The translations under genes and the position numbers were made by a program. Source: Lachnospiraceae bacterium UBA4292 (GTDB lineage: Bacteria > Bacillota > Clostridia > Lachnospirales > Lachnospiraceae). From it: 13,109 nt of DNA. Position 1 is the first letter of the stretch, and the number at the start of each line of letters is the position of its first letter. The stretch spans positions 1-13,109 of the forward strand of contig DGVE01000134.1 of assembly GCA_002395865.1 (NCBI GenBank). Reading direction: 5' to 3'. A model generated the notes under the pieces. The model worked only from the letters and a program-made list of their open reading frames with translations. It ran no database searches and was not told the DNA's origin. Positions 1-7,818 of this stretch are shown in pieces.

Positions 1-504
1 ATCAGGACCGTGTTCAATATCCTCGGCCCGCTCACAAATCCCGCCAGCCCGAAGAGATTTCTGCTGGGTGTGTATGACCGCTCGCTGGTGGAGCCCCTCG
101 CGCAGGTGCTCATGAACCTGGGCGTTGTGAGGGGAATGGTGGTATTCGGCACCGACAAGCTCGACGAGGTGAGTGTCGCGGCTCCCACGCATGTGTGCGA
201 GTTCAAGGACGGATGGTTCAAGAGCTACGATGTGACACCTGCACAGTTCGGACTGGCCGGAGGAACCCACGAGGATATAAAGGGCGGCACACCCGATGAG
301 AACGCGCAGATCACGAGGGATATATTAAAGGGCGTCGAGAGAGGCCCGAAGAGGGACGCGGTGCTCCTTAACGCAGGTGCAGCACTCTGTGTCGGAGGAA
401 AGGCAGAGAGCTTCGCGGACGGAGTAAGGCTTGCGGCACAGATCATTGACAGCGGCGCCGCTTACGCCACACTTGAGAAGGTGATAGAGGTTTCAAACAG
501 ATGA
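1..504 (+). CDS. trpD: Anthranilate phosphoribosyltransferase, C-terminal part (5' end outside window)
   Basis: The enzyme transfers the phosphoribosyl group of PRPP to anthranilate, the second step of the tryptophan branch, in the cytoplasm. The frame is open from base 1, so the gene enters from upstream. About 167 residues remain of a family that is usually near 335. Visible family marks are the NILGPLTNP stretch at the very start and the GTDKLDEVS segment (about bases 150-177), whose Asp-Glu pair binds the Mg-PRPP in characterised homologues. A Gly/Ala-rich LLNAGAAL stretch follows near bases 364-387. The stop TGA at 502-504 overlaps the trpC start as ATGA, the usual coupling seen in trp operons. 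Any internal GTG start, for example at base 10, would cut the conserved fold and is not credible. Product identity is secure; only the 5' boundary is unknown. Confidence 0.96.
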   Translation: MRTVFNILGPLTNPASPKRFLLGVYDRSLVEPLAQVLMNLGVVRGMVVFGTDKLDEVSVAAPTHVCEFKDGWFKSYDVTPAQFGLAGGTHEDIKGGTPDENAQITRDILKGVERGPKRDAVLLNAGAALCVGGKAESFADGVRLAAQIIDSGAAYATLEKVIEVSNR

Positions 505-1286
505 GTGATATTCTGACACAGCTTGCCGACCACGCGAGACAGCGCGTGGAGGAGGCGAAGAAAAATGTGAGCCTTGAGGAGTTAAGGCGCAGGGCGTACG
601 ATATGCCGAAGGGCGATCAGGCCTTTGAGAAGGCGGTAAAAAAGCCCGGTATGTCATATATCTGCGAGTGCAAGAAGGCGAGCCCCTCGAAGGGCCTCAT
701 ATCACCTGATTTTCCGTACCTGGAGATAGCGAAAAAGTACGAGGCGTCGGGTGCGGACGCGATATCGGTGCTTACGGAGCCGAAGTGGTTTCTCGGAAGG
801 GACGAGTATTTAAAGGAGATCGCGGAAAATGTGAAGCTTCCCGTGCTCAGGAAGGATTTCACCGTGGACGAGTACATGATCTACGAGGCGAAGGTCCTGG
901 GGGCGGCTGCGGTGCTCCTCATCGTCAAGATACTCACGAAGGATCAGCTGAGGCGATACATACGGATATGCGACGAGCTGGGGCTTTCGGCTCTGGTGGA
1001 GGCGCATGATGAGGAGGAGATAAAGCTCGCAGTCGAGTGCGGTGCGCGGATCATCGGTGTAAACAACAGAAACCTGACGGATTTTTCAGTGGATACCGAC
1101 AACAGCCTGAGGCTGAGGCGTCTGGTGCCCGAGGGAGTCGCATTCGTATCGGAGAGCGGTTTTAAGGGCAGGGTGGACGTGGTCAGAGCCTCTGAGGCGG
1201 GAGCCGATGCGGTGCTGGTCGGCGAGGCGCTCATGAGAGCGGCGTCCACCACCGAGAAGATAGGCGAGATGAGAGGTGACCTGTAG
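501..1286 (+). CDS. trpC: Indole-3-glycerol-phosphate synthase
   Basis: This is a cytoplasmic (beta/alpha)8 barrel that decarboxylates and cyclises CdRP to indole-3-glycerol phosphate. At 261 residues it has full family length. Motifs appear in the correct order: [10 protein letters not shown] (residues 56-65, with the substrate-binding lysine), LRKDF (116-120, catalytic Lys118), VEAHD (166-170, Glu167), GVNNRNL (186-192) and the phosphate-binding SESG (217-220). The ATG overlaps the trpD stop by four bases (ATGA), and an AGAGG ribosome site lies about 10 bases upstream inside trpD. The stop TAG at 1284-1286 shares its last base with the trpF start. TrpC is separate from TrpF here, unlike the fused enterobacterial enzyme. 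Identity is secure. Confidence 0.97.
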   Translation: MSDILTQLADHARQRVEEAKKNVSLEELRRRAYDMPKGDQAFEKAVKKPGMSYICECKKASPSKGLISPDFPYLEIAKKYEASGADAISVLTEPKWFLGRDEYLKEIAENVKLPVLRKDFTVDEYMIYEAKVLGAAAVLLIVKILTKDQLRRYIRICDELGLSALVEAHDEEEIKLAVECGARIIGVNNRNLTDFSVDTDNSLRLRRLVPEGVAFVSESGFKGRVDVVRASEAGADAVLVGEALMRAASTTEKIGEMRGDL

Positions 1287-1891
1287 TGTGCGCGAAGGTT
1301 AAGATCTGCGGGCTGATGAGGCGTGCCGATGTGGAGGCTGTAAATGAGCTCCTCCCCGATTACGCGGGCTTCGTACTCACCGGCGGGTTCTCTCACTCGA
1401 TATGCGAGAAGACTTTTTTCGAGCTGATAAGGGAGCTCGACGGCCGGATAAGGCGCGTGGGAGTGTTTGTCGATGAGCCGCAAAGCAGCATTGCAAGCTT
1501 CAGCGAGTATCTGGATATGATACAGTTGCACGGCGCAGAGGACGATGAGACGATACGAAGGGTCAGGGAGCTGACAGGAAAGCCCGTGATAAAGGCGTTT
1601 ATCGTAAAATGTCCGGATGACATAGACAGGGCGAAGGATTGCTCCGCCGACTATGTGCTCCTCGACGCGGGCACGGGCAGCGGAGTGAGCTTTGACCACT
1701 CGCTCATAAAGGATTTTCCGCGGGAGTATTTCCTGGCGGGAGGGCTCGGAGCGGATAACACGGCGCATGCTGTGGAGGCGCTTCACCCCTACGCGGTGGA
1801 CGCGAGCAGCAGGCTTGAGACTGACGGAAAAAAGGATATGATGAAGATGGCGGCCTATGTGAGAGCCGCAAGAGGTACAGAGAATGAGTAA
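1286..1891 (+). CDS. trpF: Phosphoribosylanthranilate isomerase
   Basis: This enzyme catalyses the Amadori rearrangement of phosphoribosylanthranilate to CdRP, the step between TrpD and TrpC. The start is GTG at 1286, overlapping the trpC stop by one base, with GAGAGG at 1271-1276 as ribosome site. It is 201 residues long, normal for a monofunctional TrpF. Expected residues are present: the KICG motif with catalytic Cys8, the MIQLHG strand (78-83), LLDAGTGSG with general acid Asp127, and the phosphate-binding AGGL and VDASSRLE segments near the C-terminus. The loop after the first strand reads [11 protein letters not shown], whereas many homologues have a lysine/arginine-rich SxRY version; this is a mild divergence only. 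The stop TAA at 1889-1891 lies eight bases inside trpB. Confidence 0.95.
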   Translation: MCAKVKICGLMRRADVEAVNELLPDYAGFVLTGGFSHSICEKTFFELIRELDGRIRRVGVFVDEPQSSIASFSEYLDMIQLHGAEDDETIRRVRELTGKPVIKAFIVKCPDDIDRAKDCSADYVLLDAGTGSGVSFDHSLIKDFPREYFLAGGLGADNTAHAVEALHPYAVDASSRLETDGKKDMMKMAAYVRAARGTENE

Positions 1892-3068
1892 AGGAAGATT
1901 CGGTGTCCACGGAGGACAGTACATACCCGAGACGCTTATGAACGCGGTCATTGAACTCGAGGAGGCATATAACCATTACAGGAACGACCCGGATTTCGTG
2001 AGGGAACTCGATGAGCTGCTGGCTGAGTACGCGGGAAGGCCCTCGAACCTCTACTACGCGAAGAGGCTTACCGAGACGCTCGGCGGTGCGAAGATATATC
2101 TCAAGAGGGAAGACTTAAACCACACCGGCTCGCACAAGATAAACAATGTGCTCGGGCAGGCTCTTCTGGCCAGGAAAATGGGTAAGACGCGCCTCATCGC
2201 GGAGACCGGCGCGGGACAGCACGGCGTAGCTACAGCTACAGCTGCGGCTCTCATGGGCATGGAGTGCGTGGTGTTCATGGGCGAGGAGGACACGAAGAGG
2301 CAGGCTCTGAATGTGTACAGGATGAAGCTCCTCGGCGCGGACGTGATACCAGTAAAGAGCGGCACGGCTACGCTTAAGGACGCTGTCTCGGAGGCCATGA
2401 GAGAGTGGACGAGCCGTATCGACGACACACACTACTGCCTTGGTTCGGTCATGGGACCGCACCCCTTTCCCACGATAGTGAGGGATTTTCAGGCGGTCAT
2501 CTCGAAGGAGTCGAGGGAGCAGATACTGAAAAAAGAGGGAAGGCTTCCGGACGCGGTCATTGCCTGCGTGGGAGGCGGCTCTAACGCCATAGGAAGCTTC
2601 TACAACTTCATAAACGATGAGGGCGTGAGACTGATCGGCTGCGAGGCTGCGGGGCGCGGCATAGACACCTTCGAGACCGCCGCGACCATTAACACCGGAA
2701 GACTCGGTATCTTCCACGGCATGAAGAGCTATTTCTGCCAGAACGAGTACGGACAGATCGCTCCGGTGTACTCGATCTCTGCGGGTCTCGACTACCCGGG
2801 CGTGGGTCCGGAGCACGCTTACCTGCACGACATCGGGAGAGCCGAGTACGTGGCGATAACGGATGATGAGGCGGTAAATGCGTTCGAATTCCTCTCGAGG
2901 ACCGAGGGCATAATTCCTGCCATAGAGTCCGCGCACGCGGTGGCTTACGCCATGAAGCTCGCGCCGACGATGGATAAGGATAAGATTATAATAGTGACCA
3001 TATCGGGGCGCGGCGACAAGGACTGCGCGGCCATAGCCAGATACAAGGGGGTGGAGATCTATGAGTAG
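1884..3068 (+). CDS. trpB: Tryptophan synthase beta chain
   Basis: This PLP enzyme condenses indole with serine and partners TrpA in an alpha2-beta2 complex joined by an indole tunnel. It is 394 residues long, normal for the TrpB1 type. Seen in the sequence: the N-terminal GQYIPETL segment, the PLP Schiff-base lysine K85 in HTGSHKINN, the ETGAGQHG substrate-carboxylate loop with catalytic Glu107, the glycine-rich PLP phosphate loop GGGSNA at about 230-235, and the C-terminal SGRGDKD. The ATG overlaps trpF by 8 bases and the stop overlaps trpA by 8 bases, so TrpB and TrpA should be made in near-equal amounts. Nothing is truncated or missing. Confidence 0.98.
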   Translation: MSKGRFGVHGGQYIPETLMNAVIELEEAYNHYRNDPDFVRELDELLAEYAGRPSNLYYAKRLTETLGGAKIYLKREDLNHTGSHKINNVLGQALLARKMGKTRLIAETGAGQHGVATATAAALMGMECVVFMGEEDTKRQALNVYRMKLLGADVIPVKSGTATLKDAVSEAMREWTSRIDDTHYCLGSVMGPHPFPTIVRDFQAVISKESREQILKKEGRLPDAVIACVGGGSNAIGSFYNFINDEGVRLIGCEAAGRGIDTFETAATINTGRLGIFHGMKSYFCQNEYGQIAPVYSISAGLDYPGVGPEHAYLHDIGRAEYVAITDDEAVNAFEFLSRTEGIIPAIESAHAVAYAMKLAPTMDKDKIIIVTISGRGDKDCAAIARYKGVEIYE

Positions 3069-3831
3069 GATAGCGGATGCTTTTAAAAACGGAAAGGCTT
3101 TCATACCTTTTCTGACATGCGGCGATCCGGATATAGAGACCACCGAGAAGATCATCAGGGAGATGGTGGCCGCCGGCGCGGACCTTATAGAGCTCGGAAT
3201 ACCTTTTTCGGACCCGACTGCGGAGGGACCGGTGATCCAGGAGGCGAATATCAGAGGACTTGCTTCACATACCACAACGGACACGGTATTCGACCTCGTG
3301 AGAAGGCTCAGAGCCGATATCACGGTACCGATGGTTTTTATGACCTATGCAAATGTGGTCTACTCCTACGGCGCGGACAGGTTCATATCCACGTGCGAGC
3401 AGGCCGGTATCGACGGGCTGATACTTCCGGATCTTCCATATGAGGAGAAGGATGAGTTCATGCCGCTGTGCGAAAAATACGGAGTGGAGCTCATATCACT
3501 CATTGCCCCTACCTCCGAGGGCAGGATATCTATGATTGCTAAGGAGGCGAAGGGATTTATATATATCGTGTCGAGCCTCGGCGTGACCGGTGTCAGAAGC
3601 TCTATTACGACTGATATCGGGAGCATCGTGAGCGTGATAAGGCAGAGCACGGATGTGCCCTGCGCTGTGGGCTTCGGTATATCGACACCGGAGCAGGCCG
3701 CGAAGATGGCGGCGCTTTCGGACGGAGCCATCGTCGGCTCGGCCATAGTGAAGATAATAGCAAAATACGGCAGAAAAGCCCCGAAGTATGTGGGCGAGTA
3801 TGTAAGAAGCATGAAGGATGCGATAAGATAA
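3061..3831 (+). CDS. trpA: Tryptophan synthase alpha chain
   Basis: The alpha subunit cleaves indole-3-glycerol phosphate to indole and glyceraldehyde 3-phosphate and passes indole to TrpB. It is 256 residues long, typical of the family. The catalytic Glu is E44 in [10 protein letters not shown]. The second acid, equivalent to Asp60 of the E. coli enzyme, is replaced by Glu55 in PTAEGPVIQ. The phosphate-binding parts SSLGVTGVR and GFGIS...AIVGSAIV are present. The ATG at 3061 overlaps trpB by 8 bases, with a purine-rich AAGGGGGTGGAG just before it. This is the last gene of the operon: the next gene is convergent, 69 bases away. The D-to-E change looks like a lineage variant (I recall it from related Clostridia) rather than decay, since the rest of the protein is intact. 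Confidence 0.97.
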   Translation: MSRIADAFKNGKAFIPFLTCGDPDIETTEKIIREMVAAGADLIELGIPFSDPTAEGPVIQEANIRGLASHTTTDTVFDLVRRLRADITVPMVFMTYANVVYSYGADRFISTCEQAGIDGLILPDLPYEEKDEFMPLCEKYGVELISLIAPTSEGRISMIAKEAKGFIYIVSSLGVTGVRSSITTDIGSIVSVIRQSTDVPCAVGFGISTPEQAAKMAALSDGAIVGSAIVKIIAKYGRKAPKYVGEYVRSMKDAIR

Positions 3832-3839
3832 AAAACGGA

Positions 3840-3876
3840 TAATAAAAAATCGGGGACGGTTGATGCCGCCCCCGAT
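3840..3876 (-). terminator. Intrinsic terminator of the BI-1-like gene, shared intergenic hairpin
   Basis: A hairpin at 3849-3876 pairs ATCGGGG with CCCCGAT, then has an A/C mismatch and a further CGG/CCG, with a six-base loop. On the - strand it is followed at once by TTTTTATTATC, a good U-tract, so it ends the gene at 3901-4680. On the + strand the bases after it (CGTCTTAC) are a poor U-tract, so trp transcripts may be stopped only weakly here. Confidence 0.8.
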
Positions 3877-3900
3877 CGTCTTACAAAGGAGAATAAAAAC

Positions 3901-4680
3901 TTAGTTTCTGCTCTTTCCGAGAATTCTCAGAAGTCTTATGAAGATGTTGATGATGTCGAGGTAGAGCTCAATGGCTACGCCGAGCGCGCCGCGCAGATCT
4001 CTCTGTGCCACAGAGGCCTTAGACATGTCATAGCCGATGTAGAGGGCGAAGATGCCGACCACGATGTAATCAATGACACCCGTCGAGAAGCCCAAAAGTG
4101 CCATGATGAGTTCAACTATGATCACGACGAAAAGCGAAGCGCACAGCGTTTTGCCGAGTGAGTAGAATACCTGGGGCATGATAAAGCCGACGATCATCAT
4201 ACCGACTGAGATGGCAGCGGTTCCGATGAGAGCGTACTGCACGATGAGGGGGTTATACCCTGCAACCACAACCGTAAGCAAAGCGCCTATCGGAAGCACT
4301 ATCATGTTGTAGCCGATGAAGGCGACGGCGATGTTCTGTGACTTCGATACGAATATGCCTGCGAAGCAGAGCACAACGTAGCCGATCAGAAGTACCCTGA
4401 AATCGATCCCCATGATCATCTCCGCGAAGAAGTTGCACAGGACCCAGTTCATTCCGAAGCCCCACAGAAGGAAAGCGTATATCGCTGAGTAGAAGCTTCT
4501 GTCGCTCATCAGTCCTGCCTGAGCGTCAAATGCTGCCGCATATCCTTTGCTGTACTGATTGTACTGGTCGTAACCGCCGTTATTGTAGTCGTCGTAATTC
4601 GTTCCGTACTCTTTGAAGCCATTGTCCGAGGGACGATTCATATTGTTGTTCCCCTGGCCATAATCTGTATAATTATCCAT
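3901..4680 (-). CDS. Bax inhibitor-1 / YetJ-like multi-pass membrane protein
   Basis: This 259-residue protein belongs to the BI-1/LFG/YccA family. The first ~55 residues are a hydrophilic Asn/Tyr/Gly/Asp-rich tail, followed by about seven hydrophobic helices from residue 66 to 252. Two acidic residues in the last helices, D218 (in YIGYDMSKA) and D242 (in ELYLDIINIF), are 24 residues apart. That is the same spacing as the paired aspartates (171 and 195) of Bacillus YetJ, a pH-sensitive calcium leak channel, so a cation leak role is plausible but inferred. The C-terminal LDIINIF.RLLRILG is the family signature. ATG is preceded by AGGAGA with a 4-base gap. It has its own promoter (4716-4744) and terminator (3840-3876), and the permease gene upstream could read through into it. 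Confidence 0.87.
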   Translation of the reverse strand: MDNYTDYGQGNNNMNRPSDNGFKEYGTNYDDYNNGGYDQYNQYSKGYAAAFDAQAGLMSDRSFYSAIYAFLLWGFGMNWVLCNFFAEMIMGIDFRVLLIGYVVLCFAGIFVSKSQNIAVAFIGYNMIVLPIGALLTVVVAGYNPLIVQYALIGTAAISVGMMIVGFIMPQVFYSLGKTLCASLFVVIIVELIMALLGFSTGVIDYIVVGIFALYIGYDMSKASVAQRDLRGALGVAIELYLDIINIFIRLLRILGKSRN

Positions 4681-4715
4681 GGTATCTCCTTTCTCTCTTG
4701 TAATAAGATGAGTGT

Positions 4716-4744
4716 ATTATAAACGTTTTCGGTAAAAAAGTAAA
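4716..4744 (-). promoter_or_regulatory. Sigma-A type promoter of the BI-1-like gene
   Basis: On the - strand, TTTACT (plus positions 4739-4744, 4 of 6 to consensus) is followed after 17 bases by a perfect TATAAT (4716-4721). The expected transcript start is about 30 bases before the AGGAGA ribosome site of the gene starting at 4680. The -35 sits in the middle of an inverted repeat. Confidence 0.75.
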
Positions 4745-4751
4745 TACCGAA
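4728..4751. repeat. Inverted repeat spanning the -35 region of the BI-1-like gene
   Basis: TTCGGTA and TACCGAA form a perfect 7-base inverted repeat separated by 10 bases; the gap contains the -35 hexamer. It has no U-tract on either strand, so it is not an intrinsic terminator. Its position fits an operator for a dimeric repressor, but no regulator is identifiable here. Confidence 0.45.
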
Positions 4752-4783
4752 GAAATTACGAAATACTTAAGATATTATGTCGA

Positions 4784-5926
4784 TCAGAAGAAGCTCCACG
4801 ATGAGAGCAGAAAGCCCGGTATCACGACAATGATGAAGAAGGCCCAGCTGATGAGGGTGAATACCTTCACGAACCGTCCACCGCCGCCGGGGTACTCCCT
4901 GACATAGATGCGGAAGTTGATGACGGAGGCGAGGGAGCCGATGAGGGAGCACAGTCCCGCGGTGTCGGCGCCGTAAATGAGCCCCGCGAAATTCTCCGTG
5001 AAAGGATAGAGAACGATGGAGGCGGGTACATTGCTTATGATCTGCGAGAGGCCGATGACCCACCAGTACTCATTGCCCGCGACCGCTTTCGACAGAAAAA
5101 CGCTTATCGCTTCATTGGCGGCTATCTGCGATGAGAAGATAAAAAAGCAAAGGAAGGTGCCGAGGAGCGCGTAGTCCACCTGCGTAAAAAGGGCGGGGCC
5201 GGTGAGTAAGACGGCAGCGATGACGATGACGAGTGCCACGGGCCAGTACTGCGTGCGCGAGACGATGGTGAACAGGATCATAAGGAAGAGGCAGATATAG
5301 GTGATCCTTCTCACCTTTCCCTCTTCCTTCCACACACCGGCGAGCTCCGGGGACATATTTACGGGCTCGCGGAGGTTCCTGCGGTACAGGACAAGTATGA
5401 ATACCGAAAGAAGCGCTGCGGACGTGACGCAAAGAGGCGACATGTGCAGTATGAAATTCGCCGCCGAGGTGCCCGACTGCGCGTAGAGGAACAGATTCTG
5501 CGGGCTTCCGAAGGGCATGAGAAGTGAGCCCCTGATGGCCGCTATGTTCTCGAAGGTGAGAACGGGGAGTATGTATGCCTCGTGGCCGCTGCCGCGAAAG
5601 AGCATTATGGTCAGTGGCACAAATATGATAAGGCTGACATCATTAGTCACGAACATCGAGGTGAAGAACACTCCGAACACCAGGAAGAAGGTGAGTGCCG
5701 CGATGGTCTTGAAGCGGGAGCCCAGCTGTATGAGTGGCTTGAAGATGTTCTCTCGCTTGAAGCCCTCGAGCACCGTGAGCATCATAAAAAGCGTGCCCAG
5801 AGTATGCCAGTCGATGGAGGTAAACAGCCCCGCCGTGGGCTTCGTGATGAACAGTGATATCAGCGCCGCGGCGATGGCCACGGCAAGCATAGGATCTTTT
5901 TTGAGAATGGAAGTTATTTTTTTCAT
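4784..5926 (-). CDS. SLC13 / ArsB-NhaD superfamily (YbiR-like) permease, substrate unknown
   Basis: This 380-residue integral membrane protein has about 10-11 hydrophobic helices and the two-fold arrangement of the ion-transporter superfamily. First half: SMFVTNDVSLIIFVPL, then LLMPFGSPQNLFLY, the equivalent of the PFGNPQNL hairpin that lines the substrate site. Second half: GLSQIISNVPASIVLYPF, matching the second Asn-Pro motif. Family members carry dicarboxylates, citrate, sulfate or arsenite, or exchange Na+/H+; nothing here decides the substrate. The ATG at 5926 has no Shine-Dalgarno and lies only 7 bases after a -10 box, so translation may be leaderless. The next Met is residue 13 and also lacks a good ribosome site. 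Three 11-bp-phased repeats upstream suggest control by a response regulator. The gene points toward the BI-1-like gene, 103 bases away. Confidence 0.82.
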   Translation of the reverse strand: MKKITSILKKDPMLAVAIAAALISLFITKPTAGLFTSIDWHTLGTLFMMLTVLEGFKRENIFKPLIQLGSRFKTIAALTFFLVFGVFFTSMFVTNDVSLIIFVPLTIMLFRGSGHEAYILPVLTFENIAAIRGSLLMPFGSPQNLFLYAQSGTSAANFILHMSPLCVTSAALLSVFILVLYRRNLREPVNMSPELAGVWKEEGKVRRITYICLFLMILFTIVSRTQYWPVALVIVIAAVLLTGPALFTQVDYALLGTFLCFFIFSSQIAANEAISVFLSKAVAGNEYWWVIGLSQIISNVPASIVLYPFTENFAGLIYGADTAGLCSLIGSLASVINFRIYVREYPGGGGRFVKVFTLISWAFFIIVVIPGFLLSSWSFF

Positions 5927-5933
5927 GAGGGTG

Positions 5934-5961
5934 AGTGTAGCACATTTCGAGTGAATGTCAA
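5934..5961 (-). promoter_or_regulatory. Promoter of the permease gene, nearly abutting its ATG
   Basis: On the - strand a perfect TTGACA (plus 5956-5961) is followed after 16 bases by TACACT (5934-5939, 4 of 6 to consensus). The -10 ends only 7 bases before the ATG at 5926, so the start site should fall at or within a base or two of the A of ATG. Confidence 0.65.
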
Positions 5962-5972
5962 GTGAAAACGGA

Positions 5973-6000
5973 GTTAAGATAAGGTTAAGATAAGGTTAAG
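5973..6000. repeat. Tandem 11-bp direct repeats (TTAAGA-N5 array), likely response-regulator box
   Basis: GTTAAGATAAG occurs at 5973-5983 and again at 5984-5994, followed by a third GTTAAG at 5995-6000. Hexamers spaced at 11 bp on one face of the helix are the hallmark of OmpR/PhoB-family sites; Bacillus PhoP boxes are TTAACA-like repeats at this period. The array lies 11 bases upstream of the permease -35 and about 32 bases upstream of the putative -35 of the HD-GYP unit, so it could serve either gene. Confidence 0.6.
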
Positions 6001-6032
6001 GCTTGAAACGGTCCAAAACGCCTCTGCGCCAC

Positions 6033-6061
6033 TTGTATTAGGAGGAAAAATGGTTTATAAT
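6033..6061 (+). promoter_or_regulatory. Promoter of the HD-GYP unit
   Basis: TTGTAT (6033-6038, 4 of 6 to consensus) is followed after 17 bases by a perfect TATAAT (6056-6061). A start near 6068 would leave a ~40-base leader carrying GGGGAG before the ATG at 6109. The spacer contains AGGAGG and an ATG, which would be untranslated if this promoter is used. Confidence 0.65.
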
Positions 6062-6133
6062 CTCTCTGATCGTTTTTGCGTTTTTTTGTTGTTTTCGGGG
6101 AGTTATCTATGCTTTTATACTATTATGATCTGA
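6050..6133 (+). other. Possible 27-codon leader ORF overlapping the HD-GYP start
   Basis: ATG at 6050 follows AGGAGG (6040-6045) with a 4-base gap and opens a short frame rich in Phe, Leu and Tyr. It ends with TGA at 6131-6133, after the ATG of the phosphodiesterase. It could couple translation if transcription begins further upstream. However, a good -10 box (6056-6061) lies inside it, so the ribosome-site match may be coincidence. Confidence 0.2.
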
Positions 6134-7809
6134 CCTTCCTGCTGGCGATTCTGTTCACAGCCATATATGTGTATAAATGGCACAGGAGATTTAATGTAAA
6201 TATAACCGTCGTGTTCATACTTGTCCCGGTGGCGAATCTCGGACAGCTCATGACTGTATACGCCAAGAGCCTTGAGGCGGCGCTGCTGGCCACAAGAGTC
6301 AATTATATCGGCGGCTGCTTCCTCGGCTATTTCGTGCTCATGGGCGTTATAGAGCTTTGTGAGATAAACATGAGCCGGGTACTGCGCCTGATACTTTTCC
6401 TTTACAACTTCGTGCTGTATGCCCTTGTAATGTCAATGGGACAGGCCGAGCTCTTCTATAAGAAGGCCGAGCTGGCCAGCGAGAACGGCGTGACATATCT
6501 TATAAAGGAATACGGCCCCGCCCACACGCTGTTTTACGTGAGCGTCGCGGCGTATTTTGCGGCAGCCATCGCCATTATCGGTTACACGTATGTGCGCAAG
6601 CATCAGGTGTCAAGGCGCATACTTCACCTTCTGGTGCTGCCGGAGCTTGTCTGCATAATAGGCTTCTTCGGCGGAAGAAAGGTATTTCCGGGTATAGAGC
6701 TCCTACCTGCCTGCTATGCGCTGTCGCAGATGTTCTATCTTATGATAGGCGCCAGGCTGCGCCTTTACGATCTCACGGATACGGCTGCGGACGCCATGCT
6801 GACTAACGGCGGCGTCGGTATCATTTCCTTCGACCAGAACCTGATCTATCTCGGAAGCAACGACGTGGCTAAGGAGTGCTTCCCGCACCTTCAGGAGCAG
6901 GTGGTGGATAAGCCGCTTTGCGACTGCGATGAGATGAGACCGGTGCGTGAGTGGCTCGTCTCATTCATAGAGGACGAGAAGCAGAAGAACTTCATCTACC
7001 CGCGAAAAGAAGGCGACAGGGAGATGATCTGCAAGGTGGAGGTGGATTACCTCTACGATTTCAGGAGGAAGCGCGGCTATCAGGTGCTGATCACCGACGA
7101 TACGCAGAACCAGAAGTACATAAGCCTTATAAACAGCTATAACGAGGACTTGAAGCGCGAGGTCGAGGAGAAGACGGAGCATATCGTGGAGATGCACGAT
7201 AACCTGATCCTGTCGATGGCGACCATGGTCGAGAGCCGCGACAACTCTACGGGCGGCCATATACGGCGCACCAGCGAGGGTGTGCGCCTCCTCGTAGAGC
7301 AGATGCGCGAGGATCCCGCTTACAATATCTCCGATGAATTCTGCCGTGACATCATAAAGGCCGCTCCCATGCACGACCTCGGCAAGATCGCAGTAGACGA
7401 CGCGGTGCTCAGAAAGCCCGGGCGGTTTACGGATGAGGAGTACGCCATCATGAAGACGCACGCCGCCGAGGGCGCGCGCATAGTCCACGAGATACTTAAG
7501 GGCACCGACGACGAGAGCTTTAAGACCGTCGCGGAAAATGTGGCCCATTACCATCACGAGAAGTGGGACGGCACCGGCTATCCCGAGCACCTCGCAGGCG
7601 GGCAGATACCGCTCGAGGCTCGCATTATGGCCATAGCGGACGTCTACGACGCCCTCGTCTCAAAACGTGTCTACAAGGAGAAAATGTCGTTTGAGAAGGC
7701 CGATTCCATCATCATGGAGGGTATGGGAAAGCATTTCGATCCGGGTCTTGAGAAATTCTACGTAGCCGCAAGACCGGGTTTGGAAAAATATTATGCAGGT
7801 TTAGAGTAG
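6109..7809 (+). CDS. Membrane-bound 7TM-PAS-HD-GYP cyclic-di-GMP phosphodiesterase
   Basis: This 566-residue signalling enzyme is predicted to hydrolyse c-di-GMP at the inner face of the membrane. Residues 1-215 form about seven hydrophobic helices resembling the 7TM sensor of histidine kinases. Residues ~219-345 look like a PAS fold (GIISFDQNLIYLGS), then a short charged coiled coil leads to HD-GYP from ~370. Metal and catalytic residues are intact: H384 (TGGH), H422-D423 (MHDLGK), H451, H482-H483, the GTGYP loop with G490-Y491-P492, and D511 (IADVYDAL). I chose ATG 6109 because GGGGAG at 6097-6102 lies 6 bases before it; a TTG at 6076 has no ribosome site. It heads a three-gene unit. No receiver domain is present, so input must come from the 7TM/PAS part; the ligand is unknown. 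Confidence 0.93.
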   Translation: MLLYYYDLTFLLAILFTAIYVYKWHRRFNVNITVVFILVPVANLGQLMTVYAKSLEAALLATRVNYIGGCFLGYFVLMGVIELCEINMSRVLRLILFLYNFVLYALVMSMGQAELFYKKAELASENGVTYLIKEYGPAHTLFYVSVAAYFAAAIAIIGYTYVRKHQVSRRILHLLVLPELVCIIGFFGGRKVFPGIELLPACYALSQMFYLMIGARLRLYDLTDTAADAMLTNGGVGIISFDQNLIYLGSNDVAKECFPHLQEQVVDKPLCDCDEMRPVREWLVSFIEDEKQKNFIYPRKEGDREMICKVEVDYLYDFRRKRGYQVLITDDTQNQKYISLINSYNEDLKREVEEKTEHIVEMHDNLILSMATMVESRDNSTGGHIRRTSEGVRLLVEQMREDPAYNISDEFCRDIIKAAPMHDLGKIAVDDAVLRKPGRFTDEEYAIMKTHAAEGARIVHEILKGTDDESFKTVAENVAHYHHEKWDGTGYPEHLAGGQIPLEARIMAIADVYDALVSKRVYKEKMSFEKADSIIMEGMGKHFDPGLEKFYVAARPGLEKYYAGLE

Positions 7810-7818
7810 GAGGTCATC

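Noticed and set aside
944..1951. 335-codon frame on the - strand opposite trpC-trpF-trpB
   Set aside because: It is the antisense shadow of three well-identified trp genes and shows no protein family features.
2115..3323. 402-codon frame on the - strand opposite trpB-trpA
   Set aside because: It is antisense to conserved coding sequence, with composition (His/Arg/Val-rich) typical of a shadow frame.
4728..4751. Terminator of the permease gene
   Set aside because: On the - strand the palindrome is followed by AAAACG rather than a U-tract, and it overlaps a good promoter.
6076..6108. TTG start adding 11 residues to the HD-GYP protein
   Set aside because: No ribosome site precedes it, while ATG 6109 has GGGGAG at a good distance.
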